A stretch of 36,822 nt of DNA from Chitinophagales bacterium (GTDB taxonomy: Bacteria > Bacteroidota > Bacteroidia > Chitinophagales > CAIODY01), in contig CANFST010000028.1 of NCBI GenBank assembly GCA_947449695.1, positions 1 to 36,822 on the forward strand, in the 5' to 3' direction. Position numbers and translations under genes: made by a program. The notes beneath the pieces were generated by a model. That model saw nothing but the letters and a program-made list of their open reading frames with translations, was not told the DNA's origin and did not search any database. Below, one piece after another: positions 8,598-16,073 of the stretch (its first letter is position 1; every line of letters starts with the position of its first letter).

Positions 8598-9581
8598 ATG
8601 CAATTGCAAACAATCGTTCCGCAGCCCTCCTACCCTTTTCAAATCAATCATTCAGACCAATTGATTACAATGGGGTCATGTTTTACCGAAAACATTGGTA
8701 ATCGATTTTCCGAATTAAAATTCAACACATTTGTCAATCCATTTGGACAACAATACAATCCTGCTTCTATTGCCAATGGCATCAACAGAATTGTGCGGCA
8801 GCAATGGTTTAGCGATGATGATGTAATTTATCAGGATGAATTATTTCATTGCTGGCAGCATCATTCTGATTTTTCGAAACCAACAAAAGAAGAACTAATT
8901 ACTTCAGTAAATTCAATTTTAAAAGAAACTTTAGATTGGTTTAAACATGCAGATTATCTGATGCTCACGTTTGGCACATCGCATATTTACGAATGGAAAA
9001 AGGATGGAAGAATTGTTTCTAACTGTCATAAAATTTCGGGTTCCGAATTTGATTTACGTTTTCTTTCGCCAGATGAAACTGTTGAAAGAATAAACAATAG
9101 TTTGGATGCTTTAAAGAAATTAAATCCTAACCTGAAAATCTTTTTAACCATCAGCCCAGTGCGTTATCTGGCTTTTGGTTTCTATGAAAACAATTTAAGC
9201 AAAGCGAATTTGTTTGTTGCCATAGAAAAATTACTGAGACACCGCACCGATTGTTTTTATTTTCCTGCTTATGAAATTGTGATGGACGAACTAAGAGATT
9301 ATCGCTTTTTCACTGAAGATTTATTGCACCCTACCCGATTAGCTTCTCAAATTGTTTGGGAAAAATTATGCAACAGTTTGATGAACGACGAAACAAAAAA
9401 ACTGAATGATGAAATCACGAAAGTATTAGCAGCGCTGGCACACAAGCCACGAAATCCAAATTCAGTGGCGCAAGAAAAATTTAAAAAATCTACTTTAGAA
9501 AAAATAAAATTGCTGCAATCGAAATTGCCCGAAACGAATTGGGAAAATGAAATTTTGAAATTAGAAAATAGTATTTTTTAG
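8598..9581 (+). CDS. GSCFA domain protein
   Basis: This 327-residue protein carries the family's name-giving motif near the start (ITMGSCFTENIG, residues 23-34), a LTFGTSHIYEW segment and a late TEDLLHPTRLASQIVWE block. The GSCFA family resembles SGNH/GDSL esterases; the Ser in GSCF and the late D-x-x-H-P arrangement would be the catalytic pair. There is no signal peptide, so it is probably cytosolic. The substrate is unknown, and acyl-ester hydrolysis or transfer is only an inference from the fold. A TAttTTCG element at 8583-8590 lies just before the start. The stop is 6 bases from the convergent small gene. Confidence 0.88.
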   Translation: MQLQTIVPQPSYPFQINHSDQLITMGSCFTENIGNRFSELKFNTFVNPFGQQYNPASIANGINRIVRQQWFSDDDVIYQDELFHCWQHHSDFSKPTKEELITSVNSILKETLDWFKHADYLMLTFGTSHIYEWKKDGRIVSNCHKISGSEFDLRFLSPDETVERINNSLDALKKLNPNLKIFLTISPVRYLAFGFYENNLSKANLFVAIEKLLRHRTDCFYFPAYEIVMDELRDYRFFTEDLLHPTRLASQIVWEKLCNSLMNDETKKLNDEITKVLAALAHKPRNPNSVAQEKFKKSTLEKIKLLQSKLPETNWENEILKLENSIF

Positions 9582-9587
9582 AATCGA

Positions 9588-9857
9588 TTAATACCCTTGC
9601 CCTCTTTGATGATTGGAAATTGCTTTATCTCTGAAATCATTAAACTCATCTTCAAACAAGGGAATATCATTGTAATAATTGCCAACACAAGCAACATATT
9701 TATAGAGCATATCAACATAAATAATTTGCAGTTTTAAAATAGTGCCCTTGTCGTTGTATTCAACTATTTGTCCTTCGCTGCCGAGCAATTTATTTTCGCT
9801 AAAACTAAAAGTAAGCGCCTCATCATAAACTTTATAATAAAAAGACTGCTTGCTCAT
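9588..9857 (-). CDS. Small conserved-looking hypothetical protein
   Basis: The ATG at 9857 gives 89 residues; a TTG three codons earlier is less likely. The protein is acidic and rich in Tyr and Phe, with no signal peptide, membrane segment or motif that I recognise. It begins 23 bases after the stop of the arginase-fold gene, so it is probably the last gene of the helicase-galE-arginase-like run. Codon use resembles its neighbours. Function unknown. Confidence 0.65.
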   Translation of the reverse strand: MSKQSFYYKVYDEALTFSFSENKLLGSEGQIVEYNDKGTILKLQIIYVDMLYKYVACVGNYYNDIPLFEDEFNDFRDKAISNHQRGQGY

Positions 9858-9880
9858 TGCGTACAATTTAATTCAAAAAA

Positions 9881-11041
9881 CTACTCTGCCACTTTCAACC
9901 ATTTTTCAGGATATTGTTCAAAGTTAGCAGCAGCTTCATAATCAGAATAACTGCATGGTACCATTTGATGCATGCCTTTATTTCCTTTAGGCACTTTCAT
10001 CCACCAACGGCTGCTTTTGCGGCTTTTATAAAAATCAATATTCTGATTTTCACTTTGGAAATGAACAGTGTATTTCAAGAAATCCTTTTCGCTGATGATA
10101 GGATAATCACCTACTCTGCCCATTACACCATCCATAAAATACCAGATAATTTGAGCAGCTAATTGTGTGGTTTGATTGCGTAAATCTAAATGAGGATTCA
10201 CTTCATACAACCCGAAACTACTTACTTTATCGCTCATGCCAGCATATCGAGCTAAGGCACAAATTTCATTTCCAAACAAACCATTAGGTGAAGCATTGCC
10301 ATTACCTGGTGCTTCGCTGCAACGAACAATACTCATATCCATCGAAAACAAATCGGCATCACGTACAAATGGTTCCATCTCTCTGTAATCTTCTTGCAAA
10401 GCACCCAGGCGAACTTGGTCGAAATTCATTTGTCCTAAAATTTTCAGCAAATTAAAATCAACCAGATACGATTGATAACCCAGTAAAGTAAAATTCTTTA
10501 AAAAATTAGGTGATTGTGTAAAAACCTGCGACAGAAAATTGTTTGATTTTATTTCTTCCTGCAAAAAACTTACATCCAATCGGGCATCAGCATGAACCAT
10601 GTTGATTTCCATTTCCATATCTTTATAACCCATGAATTGCCCATACAGCAAGTCATTCGAGCCACCAATGATAACAGGAATAATATCATTGCGTAATAAA
10701 AAAGCAACCACATTGCCCAAAGCAAAATAAGTATCACGAGGCGATGAGCCTTCTTTGATGTTGCCTAAATCTGCAATTTTTACTAAATAATCAAATGAGG
10801 ATAAAGCATACAATTCGCTGCGAACCAAATCAGGCGCATCCATACAACCTATGTTATTAAAAGCATTGCGTTCTTCGCCTACACCAATAATAGCAATTCT
10901 CACATCTTCCAAATCGGGCAATTCCTGTTGATGAATCAACATCGTATTACCTAATTGATAAGGCGAAAAATTATCGTTCTTAGCAAGAATAGTGTCTTTT
11001 ACAGGCACTAAAAATTCTTTTATTAAATCGAAATCACTCAT
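9881..11041 (-). CDS. Arginase/formimidoylglutamase-fold protein with degenerate metal site
   Basis: The ureohydrolase fold is recognisable through the ordered motifs, but metal ligands are missing. The GGDHS motif reads GGSND (residues 126-130), DAHxD reads DARLD (152-156), and SxDxD reads SMDMS (233-237); the later Glu in LYEVNP (Glu280) is kept. Of the six ligands of a classic binuclear Mn site, three aspartates (152, 156, 235) remain, while two His and one Asp are Asn129, Arg154 and Ser237. Automatic annotation would call it formimidoylglutamase, but canonical Mn-dependent hydrolysis looks unlikely. It lies 21 bases after galE, and no hut genes are present. A structural or regulatory role, or different chemistry, is inferred. 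Confidence 0.8.
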   Translation of the reverse strand: MSDFDLIKEFLVPVKDTILAKNDNFSPYQLGNTMLIHQQELPDLEDVRIAIIGVGEERNAFNNIGCMDAPDLVRSELYALSSFDYLVKIADLGNIKEGSSPRDTYFALGNVVAFLLRNDIIPVIIGGSNDLLYGQFMGYKDMEMEINMVHADARLDVSFLQEEIKSNNFLSQVFTQSPNFLKNFTLLGYQSYLVDFNLLKILGQMNFDQVRLGALQEDYREMEPFVRDADLFSMDMSIVRCSEAPGNGNASPNGLFGNEICALARYAGMSDKVSSFGLYEVNPHLDLRNQTTQLAAQIIWYFMDGVMGRVGDYPIISEKDFLKYTVHFQSENQNIDFYKSRKSSRWWMKVPKGNKGMHQMVPCSYSDYEAAANFEQYPEKWLKVAE

Positions 11042-11062
11042 TCGGAAAAAGTTAATTGTTGT

Positions 11063-12085
11063 TTATTTAGTAGCCATTTGTTTTTCCCAATTCCAGGCTG
11101 AAAGCATCATCTGTTCAATGTTTCGCTGTGGTTGCCATTGCAAAATGTCTTTCACTTTATCAATGTTGGCATACACTGCAATCACATCACCATCGCGTCT
11201 TTCTCCCACTTTATAATTCAGTTTTGTACCACTCACTTTTTCAAAAGCGTTGATGGCTTCTAACACTGTAACACCATTTCCACTGCCCAAATTAAATACA
11301 TCCACATTTTTTTTCGGTGCATCATTTAATAAATATTTCATCGCACAAGTGTGGGCATGTGCAACATCCGATACATGTATGTAATCGCGAACGCAACTAC
11401 CATCACGTGTATCATAATCACCACCAAACACAGTTAATTGCTGCATTTTTCCAATAGCAGTTTGTGTAATGATAGGCACTAAATTATTAGGTTTATCATA
11501 AGGCACTTCACCAATGATGGCCGATTCATGTGCTCCAACCGGATTAAAATAACGCAACAGAATGAAATTGATATCGGCATGAATGGCTGCAAAATCTTTA
11601 ATCATTCTTTCGCCAATTTGCTTGGTAAAGCCATAAGGCGATTCGGCATATTTCAAAGTGGTAGCTTCAGTTACAGGCAATTCATCTGCATTGCCATACA
11701 CCGAACAACTGGATGAAAAAACAAATTCTTTAACACCAAATTGAGCAGTTGCTTTTAAAATATTTACCAGCGAAGCTATATTGTTATGATAATACAACAA
11801 TGGCTCTGCAACTGATTCGGGAACAGATTTCAAAGCAGCAAAATGAATGATGCCATCAATGTTTTTTTCTTCTTTAAAAATATTTTCTACCGCATCCCAA
11901 TTGCACAAATCAACCGCATAGTTTTTTATTTTTTTGCCTGTGATTTTTTCAACGCCATCTAACTGTGTGGCACGGCTTCGCAAATGATTATCAACGCTAA
12001 TCACTTCAAACCCATGTTCGATTAAATCAACCAAAGTATGACTACCAATATATCCGCAGCCGCCAGTCACCAATATTTTTTGCAT
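11063..12085 (-). CDS. galE: UDP-glucose 4-epimerase
   Basis: The ATG at 12085 gives MQKILVTGGCGYIGSH and 340 residues, the usual GalE length; an in-frame TTG seven codons earlier is not needed. It has the NAD-binding GxxGxxG, the SSSCSVYG serine motif, catalytic YGFTK, the NLGSG motif and the C-terminal RRDGD segment. GalE interconverts UDP-glucose and UDP-galactose in the cytoplasm and supplies galactose for surface glycans. It lies 33 bases after the helicase gene and 21 bases before the arginase-fold gene, so it is probably co-transcribed with both. Confidence 0.95.
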   Translation of the reverse strand: MQKILVTGGCGYIGSHTLVDLIEHGFEVISVDNHLRSRATQLDGVEKITGKKIKNYAVDLCNWDAVENIFKEEKNIDGIIHFAALKSVPESVAEPLLYYHNNIASLVNILKATAQFGVKEFVFSSSCSVYGNADELPVTEATTLKYAESPYGFTKQIGERMIKDFAAIHADINFILLRYFNPVGAHESAIIGEVPYDKPNNLVPIITQTAIGKMQQLTVFGGDYDTRDGSCVRDYIHVSDVAHAHTCAMKYLLNDAPKKNVDVFNLGSGNGVTVLEAINAFEKVSGTKLNYKVGERRDGDVIAVYANIDKVKDILQWQPQRNIEQMMLSAWNWEKQMATK

Positions 12086-12118
12086 CTGAATTTTTGAATT
12101 GAACAACGAAAATAATAA

Positions 12119-14308
12119 TTAATCTACAACATATTTAGTGGCATTTTTCAAATGCGCCAAAGCCATTCTGATTTCGCCAAAAGTAAAATCATCACCCAAT
12201 TCTGATTTGATTGGACTCATTTTATCGAAACCTATTTTTTTAGCAACGGCTGCAATTTGTAATAATTTATCGTTTGAAATAAATTTATGAATATCCAGTT
12301 CACCACTTTCAATATAAACCGCCAAATGGCTTTCAATAGTAGTTTTGGAGAGACTTCGTTGTTTTGAAATATCCTCTACACTCATTCCAGCTTTATAAAA
12401 ATTGTAAGTCTCTTTATGCGTATCGCCTTTAGCAGTTTTGCGTTGAATTTTTTCTTTCAGTTCGTTGGAGGTTTGCTTTCTTTCAAACGAATCGCCTTTG
12501 TAAAAAATGGTTTCGTTGTATTGCAACTTTTGCAATTGCTCAATTTTATTCCACCACAGGCTTTCAATTTCAACAGCTTCTTTTAAATATTGTTTCACTT
12601 TTGGCTTGCCATACAAATCGGCAATATGAGCATTTAATGGCTTGATAAATTTAGTGTGCAACTCGTTGCAATAGTATGGTATGGCTCGTTGCAACAAATC
12701 ATTCAACTTCTCAAAATCATCTGCCAGCAAGGCTTTCTGCAACTGCGGCATAAATTTATCAGAAGTGTCGGATAAATTTTTATTGCTATCAGCAATTAAA
12801 TTTATCATGGTTTGTGCTTTTTCTTTTTCAGGCAATTGTTTGTTCTCCACCAGCATTTTCAATTCATCCACACTTTTGTTCATTCTGTTCCAGTCAAAAG
12901 TTTTCACCAAAACAGTTTTTTGATACACCTTCTTTTCGTCTTCCAGCAAGTGTTCCAGCTCTTCTGTCTGGTTTTGCAATTGTTCAAATGCAATAATGCG
13001 TTCGTCGGTTGTTACAGCCGATGCTGAAATATTCGAACTCAAAAATAAGCCTTCTATATCTGTGCAACGACTTAAAGCAACATACACTTGCCCAGGTGCA
13101 AACGATTGACCAGCATCAATCACAGCTTTTTCAAATGTTAAACCCTGACTTTTATGAATAGTAATTGCCCAGGCTAATTTGATAGGAAAATGAGTGAAAG
13201 TACCAATCACATCTTCTTCAATTTTATTGGTTTCGCCATTCAGTTTATACTTCACTTTTTTCCACGTTTCGGTTCGCAATTCAAAATCCTGATTGTTGTC
13301 TTTAAATCGTACCGTTATTTTATCATCGCTTATTCGCTTGATGGTGGCCAATTTGCCGTTGTAATATCTTTTTTCAATGTCGCTATCGTTTTTAATAAAA
13401 ATCACCTGTGCACCAACTTTCAAATGCAAATCGTATTCCATCGGAAATTCACGAGCTTCAAAATCGCCAGTAATTTCACCTTCGAAAGTGTGCAGCTCGG
13501 CATCTAATCTTTGCAATTGTGTCTGATTAATTTTATCAGCTTTCCAGTTGTGTGTGGTGAGTGTGATATGATTTTCCAATCCTTCCAAAGCCTCGGGCTG
13601 AAAGCGATTGTTGAGCATTTTATAATCATCCTCTTCCATTTTATTGTTTCTGATTTTATTCAAAAGAGAAATAAAACGCTCTTCGTTTTGCCTGTAAATT
13701 TTCTTCAACTCAATATAAACCGGCATGTTTTCTTCCAACACTTTGGCACTAAAAAAGAAAGGTGTTTCGTAAAAATCTTTTATCTCGTCCCACTCTTTCA
13801 CCACCGGTGGCAACTGAAACATATCGCCAATAAACAAAACCTGCACACCGCCAAAAGGCTCATTGCGCTGCCTGCGGAAGCGGCGAAGAATGGTATCAAT
13901 ACAATCCAGATAATCGCAACGCAACATACTCACCTCATCAATAATCAACAATTCCAGCTCACGATATAAATCAATTTTGAGTTGATTAAAATGTGTTCGT
14001 TGAAAAAAAGAATTGGCATCTACCGAATTGTTTTCACCCCCGAATCCACGGGTATATGCTTCAGGAATAAATGGCTGAAATGGCAATTGAAAAAAAGAAT
14101 GCAACGTCATGCCGCCAGCGTTGATAGCTGCAACGCCAGTAGGTGCAAGCACAACGGTGTTTTTTTGTGAATGCGATTGAATGTATTTTAAAAAAGTAGT
14201 TTTGCCTGTGCCTGCTTTGCCTGTGAGGAAAATATTCTTGTTGGTATGCAAAACAAATTCGGCAGCCAGTTTAAACTCTTCATTAAATTCGGTGAAAGTT
14301 TCTTGCAT
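12119..14308 (-). CDS. PIF1/RecD-like superfamily 1 DNA helicase with C-terminal HTH
   Basis: The 729-residue protein has Walker A (GKAGTGKTT, residues 30-38), Walker B (LLIIDEVS, Asp124-Glu125), a TLHSFF motif, the GDMFQLPPV motif III, the KSQGLTFEKA motif and the VALSRC motif VI near the UvrD-C-like end. These place it with PIF1-like 5'-3' helicases. After a helical linker, the last ~90 residues form a helix-turn-helix unit (AGMSVEDISKQRSLSKTTI) like the HTH tail found on Bacteroidota PIF1 and RecQ homologues. It probably acts on replication forks or structured DNA. It heads the minus-strand run with galE. Its start borders the repeat-rich region. Confidence 0.92.
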   Translation of the reverse strand: MQETFTEFNEEFKLAAEFVLHTNKNIFLTGKAGTGKTTFLKYIQSHSQKNTVVLAPTGVAAINAGGMTLHSFFQLPFQPFIPEAYTRGFGGENNSVDANSFFQRTHFNQLKIDLYRELELLIIDEVSMLRCDYLDCIDTILRRFRRQRNEPFGGVQVLFIGDMFQLPPVVKEWDEIKDFYETPFFFSAKVLEENMPVYIELKKIYRQNEERFISLLNKIRNNKMEEDDYKMLNNRFQPEALEGLENHITLTTHNWKADKINQTQLQRLDAELHTFEGEITGDFEAREFPMEYDLHLKVGAQVIFIKNDSDIEKRYYNGKLATIKRISDDKITVRFKDNNQDFELRTETWKKVKYKLNGETNKIEEDVIGTFTHFPIKLAWAITIHKSQGLTFEKAVIDAGQSFAPGQVYVALSRCTDIEGLFLSSNISASAVTTDERIIAFEQLQNQTEELEHLLEDEKKVYQKTVLVKTFDWNRMNKSVDELKMLVENKQLPEKEKAQTMINLIADSNKNLSDTSDKFMPQLQKALLADDFEKLNDLLQRAIPYYCNELHTKFIKPLNAHIADLYGKPKVKQYLKEAVEIESLWWNKIEQLQKLQYNETIFYKGDSFERKQTSNELKEKIQRKTAKGDTHKETYNFYKAGMSVEDISKQRSLSKTTIESHLAVYIESGELDIHKFISNDKLLQIAAVAKKIGFDKMSPIKSELGDDFTFGEIRMALAHLKNATKYVVD

Positions 14309-14728
14309 GCAATGGTTTGATATGACTTGTCAAAAGTACGATGCAAAAAGCTAAGAAATTATCATTCTGAGCGAAGCGAAACATCTTTACACCAATTATT
14401 TTCAAGGTTGCACTTTTAAAATCAATGCCCGAATGGATAGTTTTCAAAATTTTCCTGACCAGTTTCATTGTTGCTGTGATTGAAAAAAGTTTTGAACTGA
14501 TTGATTTCAAATTTTTTTCAATTGGTTTGTAATTGAAATAATGAATGCGAAATCTGTTTTAATTGAAAAAATTATTGAGCAAATTAACTTGATTTTTGAA
14601 CCAATCATTTTTGGTTTTGAAATGATTGTTTGCATTTTGAAATCAATTGTTTTAAATTTTTTTCAAGCGTTTATATTTTGAAATTGATTGGTTTAGAAAC
14701 TATTTCGATTGAAAAAATTGTTGAGCAA
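14309..14728. other. Gene-free AT-rich region with degenerate repeats
   Basis: I see no credible gene here. At 14361-14386 there is a sequence beginning ATCATTCTGAGCGAAGCGAA, resembling a short dispersed repeat common in Bacteroidota intergenic DNA (from memory). Between 14488 and 14695 a degenerate TTTTGAAATnATTGTTT-like motif occurs about five times in both orientations. A 22-base motif (starting ATTGAAAAAATT) occurs at 14562-14583 and again, with one mismatch, at 14708-14729, just touching the first palindrome of the left array. Confidence 0.6.
14361..14386. repeat. Possible dispersed intergenic repeat (ATTCTGAGCGAAGCGAA)
   Basis: The 26-base element containing ATTCTGAGCGAAGCGAA sits 52 bases before the helicase start. 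Similar sequences are scattered in many Bacteroidota intergenic regions to my knowledge, but only one copy is visible here, so repeat status cannot be shown within the window. Confidence 0.35.
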
Positions 14729-15006
14729 AAGTTCGTCGAACTTGTACTATTATGAAACGCTAACATTTCAATGTTTCTATGATGCTAACCTTTAGAAGTT
14801 CGACGAACTAAAAGCAATCGACCAAAGTTGGTTGAACTTACATAAGTAAAAGGCAAAACACTTGTATGTTTACTGGTGCTAATTAAAAAAGTTCAACGGA
14901 CTAAAACACAACAACGCAGCCAGAAAAGTTCGTCGAACTTATTTCTATTAAGAGTTGTGAAAATAAAAAATAGCACCACACTTTATTACCAAAGTTCGAC
15001 GAACTA
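14729..15006. repeat. Left REP array (six palindromes, three inverted pairs)
   Basis: Palindromes lie at 14729-14743, 14796-14810, 14825-14839, 14889-14902, 14926-14940 and 14992-15006. Start-to-start distances are 67, 29, 64, 37 and 66. The central base is T in the first and fifth copies and A in the second and sixth, so the members of a pair are inverted relative to each other. The middle pair is degenerate (AAGTTGGTTGAACTT and AAGTTCAACGGACT). The last palindrome ends 30 bases before the transposase start. Confidence 0.9.
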
Positions 15007-15025
15007 AATTAATGCAAAACTTTTT

Positions 15026-15033
15026 TATTTTTG
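15026..15033 (+). promoter_or_regulatory. TAttTTTG element at the transposase start
   Basis: An exact match to the -7 consensus TAnnTTTG ends 3 bases before the ATG at 15037. If used, the transcript would be nearly leaderless. No TTG at a suitable -33 distance is seen, so the assignment is weak. Confidence 0.3.
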
Positions 15034-15036
15034 TTT

Positions 15037-15630
15037 ATGGCAAAAACAAATCACTATTACACCAAGTTAGAAGCCAGAGGTATTTATCATATTTATAACC
15101 GAGCAGTATCCAACGAATTGCTTTTTCGTAATGATGCCAACTACAATTTTTTTCTAAAAAAATATGAGCATTATTTATCCTACTATGTAGATACTTATGC
15201 ATGGTGTTTAATGCCCAATCATTTTCACTTCATGATTCAAGTAAAACAAAAAATAGCTACCAATTTATCTGTTGAAGAATTTATTAGTAGGCAATTCAAA
15301 AAACTTTTTCAATCTTATGCCTTGGCATTTAATAAACAATACCATCGACATGGTTCGTTATTTCAAAACCCATTTAAACGCAGTGAAGTAAAAGATGAAA
15401 AATATTTTTCACAGTTACTGTTTTATATCCACAGCAACCCTGCACACCATGAGTTGGTAAAAGATTTCAGAAATTATAAATGGACATCGTATCAAACCAT
15501 TTTAAGTTCATCACCCACTAAATTAAATCGGGAAATAGTTTTAAATTGGTTTAATGGCATTCCAGATTATATTAATTTTCATCAACAGACTGTAAAAACA
15601 GAAAATACAGATGAATGGGTGATAGAGTAA
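15037..15630 (+). CDS. REP-associated tyrosine transposase (RAYT, Y1_Tnp/HUH)
   Basis: The ATG at 15037 gives 197 residues; a TTG two codons earlier overlaps the promoter-like element. The protein has the N-terminal GIYHIYNRAV segment, the HUH metal motif in WCLMPNHFHFMI (His62, His64), the GSLFQNPFK segment, and the Tyr helix YIHSNP (Tyr130, YxxxN form) followed by YKWTSY. The set is complete, so it could be active. RAYTs are single-copy, chromosomally vertical relatives of IS200/IS605 transposases that nick single-stranded REP hairpins. The flanking palindrome arrays are the expected substrate. Confidence 0.93.
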   Translation: MAKTNHYYTKLEARGIYHIYNRAVSNELLFRNDANYNFFLKKYEHYLSYYVDTYAWCLMPNHFHFMIQVKQKIATNLSVEEFISRQFKKLFQSYALAFNKQYHRHGSLFQNPFKRSEVKDEKYFSQLLFYIHSNPAHHELVKDFRNYKWTSYQTILSSSPTKLNREIVLNWFNGIPDYINFHQQTVKTENTDEWVIE

Positions 15631-15651
15631 TCGTAGAAAAGTTTGCTGTAA

Positions 15652-15937
15652 AAGTTCGTCGAACTTGAACTATCAGAAGCACTAACATTTTAATATTTTC
15701 ATATTGCTAACCTTTAGAAGTTCGACGAACTAAAAACAATCTCCCCAGGTTCGTTGAACTTACATAAATAAAAAAGCAAGACACTTGCATGTTTACTGCT
15801 GACAATTAAAAAAAGTTCAACGAACTTAAAAAAACTTACTGCAACTTAGATATAAATAAGTTCGACGAACTTGTGTAAATAGAAAACACTGTTATTTCAA
15901 TTTTCATACTACTAACCTTTAGAAGTTCGACGAACTT
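15652..15937. repeat. Right REP array (six palindromes, three inverted pairs)
   Basis: Palindromes lie at 15652-15666, 15718-15732, 15747-15761, 15813-15827, 15858-15872 and 15923-15937. Start-to-start distances are 66, 29, 66, 45 and 65, nearly the same as in the left array. The middle pair, AGGTTCGTTGAACTT and AAGTTCAACGAACTT, is again an inverted pair with one mismatch. CTAACCTTTAG precedes the second member of pairs 1 and 3 and also of left pair 1. The stretch from 15938 to the next gene (16074) holds no further palindrome. Confidence 0.9.
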
Positions 15938-16073
15938 TAAAAAACTACTGCCAATAATTAGCCAGCACTTGCTATTGATTTTGTGCTTTTAGATGGTTTA
16001 TCTTTACTGAAATTATTTTTAAAAACGATTTTTTAAAAACAGGAACGCCGAAAACTGTGAGAGTAGGTAAAAA

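Larger units (their letters stand above)
14729..15937 (+). mobile_element. REPtron: RAYT transposase bracketed by two palindrome arrays
   Basis: A Y1 transposase gene of the REP-associated type (15037-15630) is flanked on both sides by six copies of a 15-base palindrome AAGTTCGwCGAACTT. The palindromes are arranged as three inverted pairs per side, each pair 78-82 bases long. Pair order and spacing match between the two sides. This is the organisation of a REPtron (RAYT plus its REP/BIME sequences), not of an insertion sequence with terminal inverted repeats. No target-site duplication is expected or visible. Confidence 0.85.

Noticed and set aside
13511-13969. 152-codon frame opposite the helicase gene
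   Set aside because: It is antisense to the helicase Walker B and motif III region; its Phe/Ile-rich, His-rich product is typical of a shadow frame.
14283-14510. 75-codon minus-strand frame overlapping the helicase start
   Set aside because: It overlaps the helicase gene, includes the dispersed-repeat element, and its protein has no sensible pattern.
15037-15630. Insertion sequence of the IS200/IS605 family
   Set aside because: The YxxxN RAYT signature, the surrounding REP arrays and the lack of subterminal IS ends or a TnpB gene fit a REPtron better.
14729-15937. Regularly spaced palindromes as a CRISPR array
   Set aside because: The repeats are 15-base palindromes in alternating 29-45 and 64-67 base spacing, the spacers are related to each other, and there are no cas genes.
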